Source: Collinsella sp.
Lineage (GTDB): Bacteria > Actinomycetota > Coriobacteriia > Coriobacteriales > Coriobacteriaceae
DNA: 64,000 nt
Reading direction: 5' to 3'
Assembly: GCA_019414645.1 (NCBI GenBank)
Contig: DXLP01000003.1
Location: forward strand, 27,011 to 91,010
Notes under the pieces: generated by a model
What the model saw: only the letters and a program-made list of their open reading frames with translations
What the model was told of the DNA's origin: nothing
Databases searched by the model: none
In this document: positions 18,032 to 25,210 of the stretch, piece by piece
Numbering within the stretch: position 1 is the stretch's first letter
How the letters are laid out: every line of letters starts with the position of its first letter
Translations under genes and position numbers: made by a program

Positions 18032-19205
18032 AGCGGCTCCTTCCAAAGATCAGCGTGGCGGCGGCAACGAACAGCAGCGCCATCAGGACGAGCGCGCCGG
18101 CGCGAACGGCAAAGGGGCCCAGGTCCTCAAAGAAATACAGGCGGTTGAACATGTCGCAGATAAGCTTGACGGGGTTGAGCCAGCACTCGGCCGGACAGGC
18201 GCGGGCGACGTCGTCGGCAAGCGCCATCGCCGGCTCGCCGTAGAGGCCGGCGAACAAGGCGCACGTGGTAGCAAAGCCCGTAAGGATGCCGGACTTGGAC
18301 GCCTTGCCGCCCTTAACGGGAAGCGTGCCCACAAAGAGCCCCAGGCCCGTGGCGGCAAGCGCGGAAGCGGCACCGCCCACCAGACACAGCCCCTCGCGCC
18401 CGCCAAAGTCGACGCCCACGACCAGGCGCACGTAGCCGATCGCGATTGCCATCGAGGCAAAGGAGACCAGCCACGAACCGACAAAGATGCCGGCCAGCGA
18501 CGCCGTCTTGGAAAGGCCGCCCACGCAGCGACGTGCGCCGAGGCCCGACAGATTGGGCTGCAGATCGACGACGCTCAAGGCGGCAAACTCGGCAGACATC
18601 ATCGCCACCAGACCAAAGAGCGCGTAGTAGTAGATGACCGTGCCATCGGGCGTGATGCGTGTCAGGCTTACGCGGTGGGTGCCACCCTCGAGCGATAGGG
18701 CGCGCGTAACCGCCTCCGGGTCGGCGAGCGCCGCCGGGTCGTCTTGGGCAATCTGGGACATGAGCTCGGCATTTTGCGTATACGAGCTTGCCATCGTCTC
18801 CAGAATGCTGCGGTCGGTGAGCACCGACGACGCACGCGAGCTGTCGTAGCTCGAAAGCAACGTGAGTTTGGGCGTGCCCGCATCGTCGACCGTATAGATG
18901 CCCGCGACCTCGCCGGCCTTAAGCGCCTTGCGGGCGGCGGCCAAGTCTTCGTACTCGTGGATCTCGAGCAGTTGGTCGTCGCTTTCCTCGTCGAGCGACG
19001 TCGCCACGTCCTTAAAGGTCGAGGCGTCCCAGGCCTCATCCGCTACGACGGCCACCGGCACCGGGTCGACCGTGCCGTCGGAGCTCAGATTCGCAAACAT
19101 AAACATGAACATCGTGGAAAGCGCGATGGGAAAGAGAGCGCCCCAGACCCACGTGCTCGGCCGGCGCAGCAGGGTCTTGACCGTGGTGATGATGGTGTTG
19201 AACAT
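18018..19205 (-). CDS. ABC-2 type transporter permease (first subunit)
   Basis: 395 residues with a first helix (about 20-35), an outer domain with many acidic residues, and about five C-terminal helices (from YYYALFGLVAMMSAEFAALS). The layout matches its downstream partner. It lies 9 bases after the ATPase gene. The three-gene cluster is divergent from a two-component system, a common arrangement for bacteriocin or antibiotic resistance exporters; the inducer is not predictable from sequence. Confidence 0.82.
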   Translation of the reverse strand: MFNTIITTVKTLLRRPSTWVWGALFPIALSTMFMFMFANLSSDGTVDPVPVAVVADEAWDASTFKDVATSLDEESDDQLLEIHEYEDLAAARKALKAGEVAGIYTVDDAGTPKLTLLSSYDSSRASSVLTDRSILETMASSYTQNAELMSQIAQDDPAALADPEAVTRALSLEGGTHRVSLTRITPDGTVIYYYALFGLVAMMSAEFAALSVVDLQPNLSGLGARRCVGGLSKTASLAGIFVGSWLVSFASMAIAIGYVRLVVGVDFGGREGLCLVGGAASALAATGLGLFVGTLPVKGGKASKSGILTGFATTCALFAGLYGEPAMALADDVARACPAECWLNPVKLICDMFNRLYFFEDLGPFAVRAGALVLMALLFVAAATLIFGRSRYEHL

Positions 19206-19214
19206 GGCTGCCCC

Positions 19215-20153
19215 CTAGTCGCGCAGCTCGCGGCCGGTGATCTCGAGGAACACGTCGTTGAGGGTCGGCGGCTCGCTCCACACGCGGCCGAGTGCCACGT
19301 CAGCAGCGCGCAGCGTGTCAAGGATGTCGACCAGATTGTGCGGACTCGCTTCGCAGGTGCAGACGAGCTCGCCGCCGGACAGCTCGACCGAAAGCACGTG
19401 CTCGAGGGCGCGCAGTCGCTCGACCGTAGCGGGCTCGACAGCGCCGACCTCGACGGTCACGCGCTCGCCCATCTGAATCATGCGCTTGAGCTCGTCGTTG
19501 GTGCCCTGCGCCAGCACGCGCCCGCCGTCCATGATCATGATGCGGCTGCAAATCTGCTCGACTTCCTCCATGTAATGGCTGGTATACACCACCGTGGCGC
19601 CCTCGTCGAGCAGGCGGCAGATGCCCTCCAGGATGGCGTTGCGGCTCTGCGGGTCGACCGCCACCGTGGGCTCGTCAAAGAAGATGAGCTCGGGCTTGTG
19701 CGCGATACCGCAGGCGATGTTGAGGCGACGCGCCAGGCCGCCCGAGAGCTTGCCGGGGCGGAACTTGGTAAAGTCGCCCAGGCCAACAAAGTCGATCGCC
19801 TCGTCCACCAGCGCACGGCGGCGCTTGCGATCGCTAACGTAAAGGCTGCAGAAATAGTCGATGTTCTCGCGCACCGTAAGCTCGTCGAATACCGCCACCT
19901 GCTGCGGCACCACGCCGATGCGACGCTTGAGGTCATAGCGGGCGGGCGTCATGGGCTCGCCGAACAGCTCGATGGTGCCTTTGTCGTAGGCGAGCAGCTG
20001 CAGGATGCAGTTGATGGACGTGGTCTTACCCGAGCCGTTGGGGCCGAGCAGGCCAAAGATCTCGCCGGGGGCGATGCTCAGGTTAAAGTGGTCGAGCGCA
20101 ATAAGGTCGTCATAGCGCTTGACGAGGTTTTCGACGTGGACGATGTCTGTCAT
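19215..20153 (-). CDS. ABC transporter ATP-binding protein (DrrA type)
   Basis: 312 residues. Walker A GPNGSGKTT, Q-loop VVPQQ, signature LSGGLARR, Walker B LIFFDEPTVAVD and switch His in YTSHYMEE are all visible. The C-terminal ~80 residues form the extra domain seen in drug-resistance ATPases. The Walker-B tail reads TVAVD rather than the common TxGLD. First gene of the export operon with two ABC-2 permeases. Confidence 0.9.
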   Translation of the reverse strand: MTDIVHVENLVKRYDDLIALDHFNLSIAPGEIFGLLGPNGSGKTTSINCILQLLAYDKGTIELFGEPMTPARYDLKRRIGVVPQQVAVFDELTVRENIDYFCSLYVSDRKRRRALVDEAIDFVGLGDFTKFRPGKLSGGLARRLNIACGIAHKPELIFFDEPTVAVDPQSRNAILEGICRLLDEGATVVYTSHYMEEVEQICSRIMIMDGGRVLAQGTNDELKRMIQMGERVTVEVGAVEPATVERLRALEHVLSVELSGGELVCTCEASPHNLVDILDTLRAADVALGRVWSEPPTLNDVFLEITGRELRD

Positions 20154-20337
20154 GAGGCGGCCCTTCCGTTGATTGCGGCCCGGTACGATTGCATCATCGC
20201 AGGAGCCGCCGGCGCGCGCCAGTGAGCTTTGTCACGAGTGCGGGGCTTGGTCGCGTTGCCCGCCGGCGCCCCGCTTTGCCGCGCGGGAGGAATGTCACGG
20301 TTGCGTAGGCGGCGCCTCCCCCGCGCGCAGCATCGCG

Positions 20338-20349
20338 TACAATACCCGT
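20338..20349 (+). promoter_or_regulatory. -10 box placed for a leaderless transcript
   Basis: TACAAT (20338-20343) ends 6 bases before the ATG of the kinase, so transcription would begin at or next to the start codon. No ribosome binding site is visible. Leaderless mRNAs are common in actinobacteria. Confidence 0.5.
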
Positions 20350-21495
20350 ATGAACAGGCTTTTCGACAAATCGATTGTGCTGGCGTGCTGCATTGCGGCC
20401 GCTATGGGCCTTACTGTGGACGCTCGCCTGGTCGCGGCGTTTTGCCTTGGCGTTATCGCCACCTCGCTGGCCGAGGTCGCACAGGGGGAACGCACACGCC
20501 GCACAAGCGAGGCCGCGAGCTACGCTTACATCATCGCGGCTGTCTTCGTGCCGCCGTTTGTGCCGTTTGCGCCCCTCGCCTTTTATGACATCGCGCGGCG
20601 CGTGCGCCGTGAACGCGTTTGGGTCGCGTTGGGCATTGGCGTCGCCTTTGTCTTTGCACTCATCGCGGACCTTCGCGCCGACGCGCTTACCGCCCGAACG
20701 CTCCTGCTGACCACCATCCTTTCGGTTGCCGCAACCTTGCTATCGCTACGTACCGCCCAGTTGGAGCGCGAGCAGCAGCGCATGCGCCGTACCCGTGACG
20801 AGCTGCAGGAACGAGCCCTCGCGCTCGAGGCGCGCAACCGCGATCTTGCCGATCGCCAGGACTACGAAGTCGAGCTCGCGACGCTCGCCGAACGCGCCCG
20901 CATCGCGCGCGAGATCCACGATAATGTCGGGCACCAGCTCACGCGCACCTCGCTGCAGGCCGAAGCCCTGCGCGTGGTCCACGCCGACGAGCCCGGTGTC
21001 GCCGCCGATTTCGCCGACGTCAAACGCACGGTTGACGAAGCGCTCCAGCTCGTACGCACCAGCGTCCACGCGCTCAACGACAACGCCGTCGACCTTTCCG
21101 TGCAGCTCAAACGCATTGTCGAAGGCGCGCACTCGGACGGCGGCCCGCAGATTGAGCTTGAAGTTATGGCCGAACATGCGCCCGCAAACGTCGCCAACTG
21201 CTTTGCGGCAGTCCTGCGCGAGGCGCTCTCCAACACCATGCGCCACGCTTGCGCCCGTACTGTCACCGTACGGTGCATGGAGCATCCGTCGTTTTACCAG
21301 CTCATCGTTGCCGACGACGGCACGGGCGGAGCCCAGGCAAGCGGTCGCGGCGCCGCGGAGGGCATGGGGCTCGCCTCCATGCGCGAACGCATCGAGGCGC
21401 TTGGCGGCACTTTCACCGCCGGCCCGCGCGCCGGTGCCGGCGGCTGGCGTGTGTTTGCCACCGTTCCCAAACAGCAAGGAGATGAGGGCCGATGA
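20350..21495 (+). CDS. Sensor histidine kinase, HisKA_3 (NarL/LiaS) type
   Basis: 381 residues. Four to five short hydrophobic helices (about 7-130) with little outer domain precede a coiled coil and the dimerisation/phosphoacceptor motif REIHDNVGHQLT, whose His is the phosphate site. The HATPase domain follows (EALSNTMRHA for the N box, VADDGTGG for G1, GMGLASMRERIEALGG for G2). Few outer residues suggest an intramembrane sensor. It overlaps the response regulator by 4 bases (ATGA). The divergent ABC-2 exporter operon is the probable target. Confidence 0.88.
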   Translation: MNRLFDKSIVLACCIAAAMGLTVDARLVAAFCLGVIATSLAEVAQGERTRRTSEAASYAYIIAAVFVPPFVPFAPLAFYDIARRVRRERVWVALGIGVAFVFALIADLRADALTARTLLLTTILSVAATLLSLRTAQLEREQQRMRRTRDELQERALALEARNRDLADRQDYEVELATLAERARIAREIHDNVGHQLTRTSLQAEALRVVHADEPGVAADFADVKRTVDEALQLVRTSVHALNDNAVDLSVQLKRIVEGAHSDGGPQIELEVMAEHAPANVANCFAAVLREALSNTMRHACARTVTVRCMEHPSFYQLIVADDGTGGAQASGRGAAEGMGLASMRERIEALGGTFTAGPRAGAGGWRVFATVPKQQGDEGR

Positions 21496-22121
21496 GGCTC
21501 ATCGTTGTCGACGACGACCGCCTAGTGGTCGATTCGCTCAAGATTATCCTGGGCGCCCAGCCGCAGATCGAGGTGGTGGGCACCGGTGCCAACGGCAACG
21601 ACGCAGTGGCTCTCTATGCCGAACACGCACCCGATATCGCACTGCTCGACATCCAGATGCCGGAGCGCGACGGCCTTTCGGCGGCACGCGAGATCCTTGA
21701 GCGTGATCCTGCAGCACGCGTGGTGTTTCTGACGACATTCTCGGATGACGAGTACATAGTGTCGGCGCTCAAGCTGGGCGCCCGCGGCTACCTGATCAAG
21801 ACCGATGTCGCCGCCATTCCACCGGCGTTGGCGCAGGTCATGGACGGTAAACGCGTGCTCGAGGGCAAGGCGATCGAGGACATCGATTTTGACGGAACGG
21901 GCGTCGAGGCCGGCACGACCCGCCGGCCCGCGGCCTTTGTCAGCCTGACCGACCGCGAGTTCGAAGTCGCAGAGCTCATCGCCCGTGGCCTCGACAACAA
22001 GGAGATTGCCGCCACGGCATACATGGGCGAAGGCACCGTGCGCAACCACATCAGCTCGATCCTGGCAAAAATGGGTCTGCGCAACCGCACACAGATCGCC
22101 ATCGCCTACCTGCGAGGGTAA
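21492..22121 (+). CDS. LuxR-family response regulator
   Basis: 209 residues: receiver domain (about 1-118) with acidic pocket VVDDDR, phospho-Asp in ALLDIQMPE and Lys in YLIKTD, then a LuxR/GerE HTH (about 143-205; LTDREFEVAELIARGLDNKEIA). It partners with the kinase upstream through a 4-base overlap. A role controlling the divergent exporter is inferred from position. Confidence 0.9.
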   Translation: MRLIVVDDDRLVVDSLKIILGAQPQIEVVGTGANGNDAVALYAEHAPDIALLDIQMPERDGLSAAREILERDPAARVVFLTTFSDDEYIVSALKLGARGYLIKTDVAAIPPALAQVMDGKRVLEGKAIEDIDFDGTGVEAGTTRRPAAFVSLTDREFEVAELIARGLDNKEIAATAYMGEGTVRNHISSILAKMGLRNRTQIAIAYLRG

Positions 22122-22182
22122 TTACCCAGCGGCCGACCGCCCAGGCATAGCAAAATGGCTGCCACCGATTTAATACCATTTC

Positions 22183-22334
22183 AAAACTATGCCGGATTAC
22201 TACGATGAATCGCCCACCTTCGACCACGGCAAATTGCGCGCTTGCAAAACCGCAGGTAGAACGCTTGTGATATTTAGAAAAATGCAATCATGATCGGGAA
22301 TGTCGAATTCATCGTAGTAAACCGGCATAGTTTT
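22183..22334. repeat. 152-bp hairpin element (CTATGCCGG family)
   Basis: Arms at 22183-22210 and 22307-22334 match at 27 of 28 positions. The outer part (AAAACTATGCCGG) is shared with the element at 51566-51731, whereas the inner part of the arm differs and is still complementary within this copy. The core contains AAAACCGCAGGTAGAA, shared with 51311-51468. Confidence 0.65.
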
Positions 22335-22366
22335 ATTCGTAGCGGCCCAACCGCGCGTTCACGCGC

Positions 22367-22400
22367 GGGGCCGGTGGGGCAATTTTGCCCCACCGGCCCC
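22367..22400 (-). terminator. Strong hairpin after the ech operon
   Basis: A perfect 14-base-pair stem GGGGCCGGTGGGGC with GCCCCACCGGCCCC and a six-base loop, 22 bases past the stop of the last ech gene. It has no T-run on the minus strand. Confidence 0.6.
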
Positions 22401-22421
22401 TATTCCAGCTCTATTCCAGCG

Positions 22422-22763
22422 CTACTCCGGCTTAGTTTCTACCGTGGGAGTCTTATCCGCCGCAACTGGAGTGCGGGCGGTATCCATAGTCAGGCAGTGC
22501 TTGGGACAGCTTTCGATGCACTCGCCGCACACCACGCAGGCGTACGGGTCAATCGACCAGGCGCCGCCTTTGCGATCGACCGCGAGCGCGCCCGCCGGGC
22601 AGCGACGCGCGCACATGCCGCAGCAAATGCACACGTCCATGTCGTTAACGATATGTCCGCGCAAGCGCTCGGGCGTCGTCAGTTTCTCCTGCGGATAGCA
22701 CACCGTGACCGGCTGCTTGACCATAGAGCCCAAGGCCGTCTTGGCAAATGTCAGTAAACTCAT
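22422..22763 (-). CDS. echF: Ech hydrogenase ferredoxin-like subunit
   Basis: 113 residues with two complete [4Fe-4S] motifs: C45, C48, C51, C55 and C76, C79, C82, C86. It matches the EchF/NuoI/HycF family, which passes electrons from soluble ferredoxin towards the NuoB-like subunit. It is the last gene of the operon, 7 bases after echE. The Pro/Thr-rich C-terminus is unremarkable. Confidence 0.88.
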   Translation of the reverse strand: MSLLTFAKTALGSMVKQPVTVCYPQEKLTTPERLRGHIVNDMDVCICCGMCARRCPAGALAVDRKGGAWSIDPYACVVCGECIESCPKHCLTMDTARTPVAADKTPTVETKPE

Positions 22764-22770
22764 GCCGCGT

Positions 22771-23859
22771 CTACCTTTCCGTGCAGCTAATGCAGGGGTC
22801 GATGGTCAGGATAATCATAGGAACGTTGGCAAGGAGCACGCCCTGCAGCGCATGTGTCAGACCCGCCAGGTTTTGCGACGTCGGCGTTCGCACGCGAAAA
22901 CGGTCCAGATTCTTGGTGCCGTTACCGCGCACATAGTAGTACGCCTCGCCGCGCGGCTGCTCAATCACAACCTCGCCGCGCGCGCCGTCGGCCGGCGTGA
23001 GCTTGGTGCGCCCGCCGATACCGTCGTGCGGGATCTTGCCCACAAGCTCCTTGATGATGTCCATGGCCTGCGTGACCTCGGCACAACGCACCTGGCAGCG
23101 GGCATAGCAGTCGCCGTCGGTAGCAACGATGGGCTCAAATGCTGCCAGGCCTGCATAGGCACCGTCGCCAAACATGCGCACGTCGTAATCCACGCCCGAG
23201 GCGCGACCGAACGGGCCGACCATCGACAGATTCAGCGCGTCCTTCTTGCTGATCACGCCCACGCCATGCAGGCGCTCGCCGCAGCTATTGTCGTCCAAAA
23301 ACGTATGCACCAGGGCCTCGTAGTCGGGACGCATGGCATCGAGCGTCTGGACAATACCCGCCAGCTCGGAGTCCTCAATGTCGTGCTTAAGGCCGCCGAT
23401 CTCGTTGATCGACAGAATCACGCGACCACCGCACGTGCTCTCGAAGATCTTGAGAATCTGCTCGCGCAGCGTCCACGAACGATAGAACAGCGCCTCGAAG
23501 CCAAAGGCATCGGCGAGCAGGCCCAGCCACAGCAGATGCGAGTGGATGCGCGAAAGCTCGTGCAAAATGGTGCGGATATACTGCGCGCGGCCGGGCACCT
23601 CGATGTCGAGCATGCGCTCGCAGGCGCTGGCATAACCATAGCTGTGGCCCACGGCGCAGATGCCGCAGATGCGCTCGGCGATGTAGCCAAACTGGTGCAT
23701 GTCGCGCTTTTCGGTGAGCTTCTCGAGTCCGCGGTGCACAAAGCCGATCTGCGGAATTGCCTCGATGACGCGGTCGTCCTCGATCACCAGGTCCAGATGA
23801 AGCGGCTCGGGCAGCACCGGGTGTTGCGGGCCAAACGGAATAACGGAGCGATGTGCCAT
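22771..23859 (-). CDS. echE: Ech-type [NiFe] hydrogenase large subunit
   Basis: 362 residues of the NuoD/HycE/EchE family. Both Ni-binding CxxC motifs are intact: RICGICAVGH (C65, C68) and DPCISCTER at the extreme C-terminus (C356, C359). This separates a true group 4 hydrogenase from complex I, which has lost them. No long C-terminal extension beyond the second motif is seen, so proteolytic maturation may not be needed. It would reduce protons with electrons from ferredoxin. Hydrogenase maturation genes (hyp) are not in the window. Confidence 0.92.
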   Translation of the reverse strand: MAHRSVIPFGPQHPVLPEPLHLDLVIEDDRVIEAIPQIGFVHRGLEKLTEKRDMHQFGYIAERICGICAVGHSYGYASACERMLDIEVPGRAQYIRTILHELSRIHSHLLWLGLLADAFGFEALFYRSWTLREQILKIFESTCGGRVILSINEIGGLKHDIEDSELAGIVQTLDAMRPDYEALVHTFLDDNSCGERLHGVGVISKKDALNLSMVGPFGRASGVDYDVRMFGDGAYAGLAAFEPIVATDGDCYARCQVRCAEVTQAMDIIKELVGKIPHDGIGGRTKLTPADGARGEVVIEQPRGEAYYYVRGNGTKNLDRFRVRTPTSQNLAGLTHALQGVLLANVPMIILTIDPCISCTER

Positions 23860-23864
23860 GGACC

Positions 23865-24581
23865 TTACGCCTCCTTTTTCTGCTTGTCGCGGGCGGCCTT
23901 GGCGGCAAGCGCCGCGCGGACCTTGGCCGCTTTCTCGGGATCCATGGCGGCGAGCTTTGCCTCCAGCTCGGCGGCCTTGAGCGCGGCCTTCGCAGCAGCT
24001 TCATCGTGTTGAGTATAGGAGCCGGCAGTCGCAGCGGACTGGGCGACGGCAGCGCCCGCAGCATCGCCGGCGCCTGCGGCGCCCTCCCCCGCAGCAGCGG
24101 CGGCAGCGGCCTTCTCGGCCGCAGCCTTGCGCGCCTTGGCCTCTGCGGCGGCACGGACCTTCATGGCTTTCTCGCGCGCGGCCTTCACCTCGGGTGTGAT
24201 AACGCTCATGGGCTCGGCAGTCGAGACCTGGTAGAAAAAGCCCTTAAAGTCGATCTGCATATCGGCAATGGCAAGCCCAAACAGATCGTGTGCCTCGTTC
24301 TCAAACGGGAACACCGCCGGATAGTACGAGCTGATGGACGGAATCTCCTGATTCTGGTCGATGCCCTCAACCACAAGGTTCTCGATCGCATAGCTGCCGT
24401 CCTGAGCGCTCTGCTCCTGAGCAGCACGAACGTTAATAAACGTATAGACCAGGCGATACGTGCCGTCGTCGACTTTGCGCTCGGCGTGCATCTGCACAAA
24501 GCGCGCGCCGACGCCCTTGAGCGCCTGGACATGCGACAGGAGCTCGTCGATCCCGACGGTGGTATAGATAGCCTTTTGCAT
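23865..24581 (-). CDS. echD: Ech hydrogenase NuoC-like subunit with Ala/Lys-rich tail
   Basis: 238 residues. The first ~125 residues form the 30-kDa/NuoC fold (QEIPSISSYYPAVFPFENEAHDLFG is the diagnostic region). The remaining ~110 are an Ala/Lys/Glu-rich low-complexity extension, making it longer than typical EchD. The subunit docks the large subunit on the membrane arm. Its start codon abuts the stop of echC. Confidence 0.85.
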   Translation of the reverse strand: MQKAIYTTVGIDELLSHVQALKGVGARFVQMHAERKVDDGTYRLVYTFINVRAAQEQSAQDGSYAIENLVVEGIDQNQEIPSISSYYPAVFPFENEAHDLFGLAIADMQIDFKGFFYQVSTAEPMSVITPEVKAAREKAMKVRAAAEAKARKAAAEKAAAAAAAGEGAAGAGDAAGAAVAQSAATAGSYTQHDEAAAKAALKAAELEAKLAAMDPEKAAKVRAALAAKAARDKQKKEA

Positions 24582-25198
24582 TACTCGGCCTCCTTTGCAG
24601 CGGCGGGCGTCTCAGCAGATGCGTCGCCAGCGACGGGCGCGGCGGGCTTCCCGGCAGGCGCGTCACCGGCACCGTCAGCCCCGGCCCCCGCAGCCACAAA
24701 CCCGTCCTCGCCCAGCTCAACGCCACCGTCCCAGGTAGCGGCACCGCCCACGGTGAGCGGGTCGCCGCCAGCACGCATCACGGCCTCCTTCTGGTCCAGG
24801 ATGCCGCACGCCTCCACGATGGCATCAATCACCGTCTCGGGACGAATGGCGCACCCAGGCGCGTATACGTCCACGGGAATCGCGCGGTCCACGCCTCCGA
24901 TCACGTTGTAGGCATCGCGGAATACGCCGCCCGAGCACGCGCAGATGCCGCACGCCACCACGCACTTGGGCTCGAGCATCTGGTTGTAGATCTGGCGCAC
25001 GACGGGCAGGTTCTGGGCATTGACCGACCCCGTCACCAAAAAGATGTCCGCATGCTTGGGGTTGCCGGTGTTGACCACGCCAAAGCGCTCCGCATCGAAC
25101 AGCGGCGTGAGCGAGGCCAGCACCTCGATATCGCATCCGTTGCAGCTCGAGCCGTCGTAATGAATAACCCACGGCGAGCGCGACATTTTATGATCCAT
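24581..25198 (-). CDS. echC: Ech hydrogenase small (NuoB-like) subunit
   Basis: 205 residues. A NuoB/HycG/EchC domain (about 8-145) has the proximal [4Fe-4S] ligands in SSCNGCDIEVL (C19, C22), GICACSGG and YAPGCAIRPE. An Ala/Pro/Gly-rich tail of about 55 residues follows. It accepts electrons from EchF and delivers them to the NiFe site. Starts 12 bases after the fused membrane subunit gene. Confidence 0.88.
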   Translation of the reverse strand: MDHKMSRSPWVIHYDGSSCNGCDIEVLASLTPLFDAERFGVVNTGNPKHADIFLVTGSVNAQNLPVVRQIYNQMLEPKCVVACGICACSGGVFRDAYNVIGGVDRAIPVDVYAPGCAIRPETVIDAIVEACGILDQKEAVMRAGGDPLTVGGAATWDGGVELGEDGFVAAGAGADGAGDAPAGKPAAPVAGDASAETPAAAKEAE

Positions 25199-25210
25199 GG
25201 ATGCCGCCTC

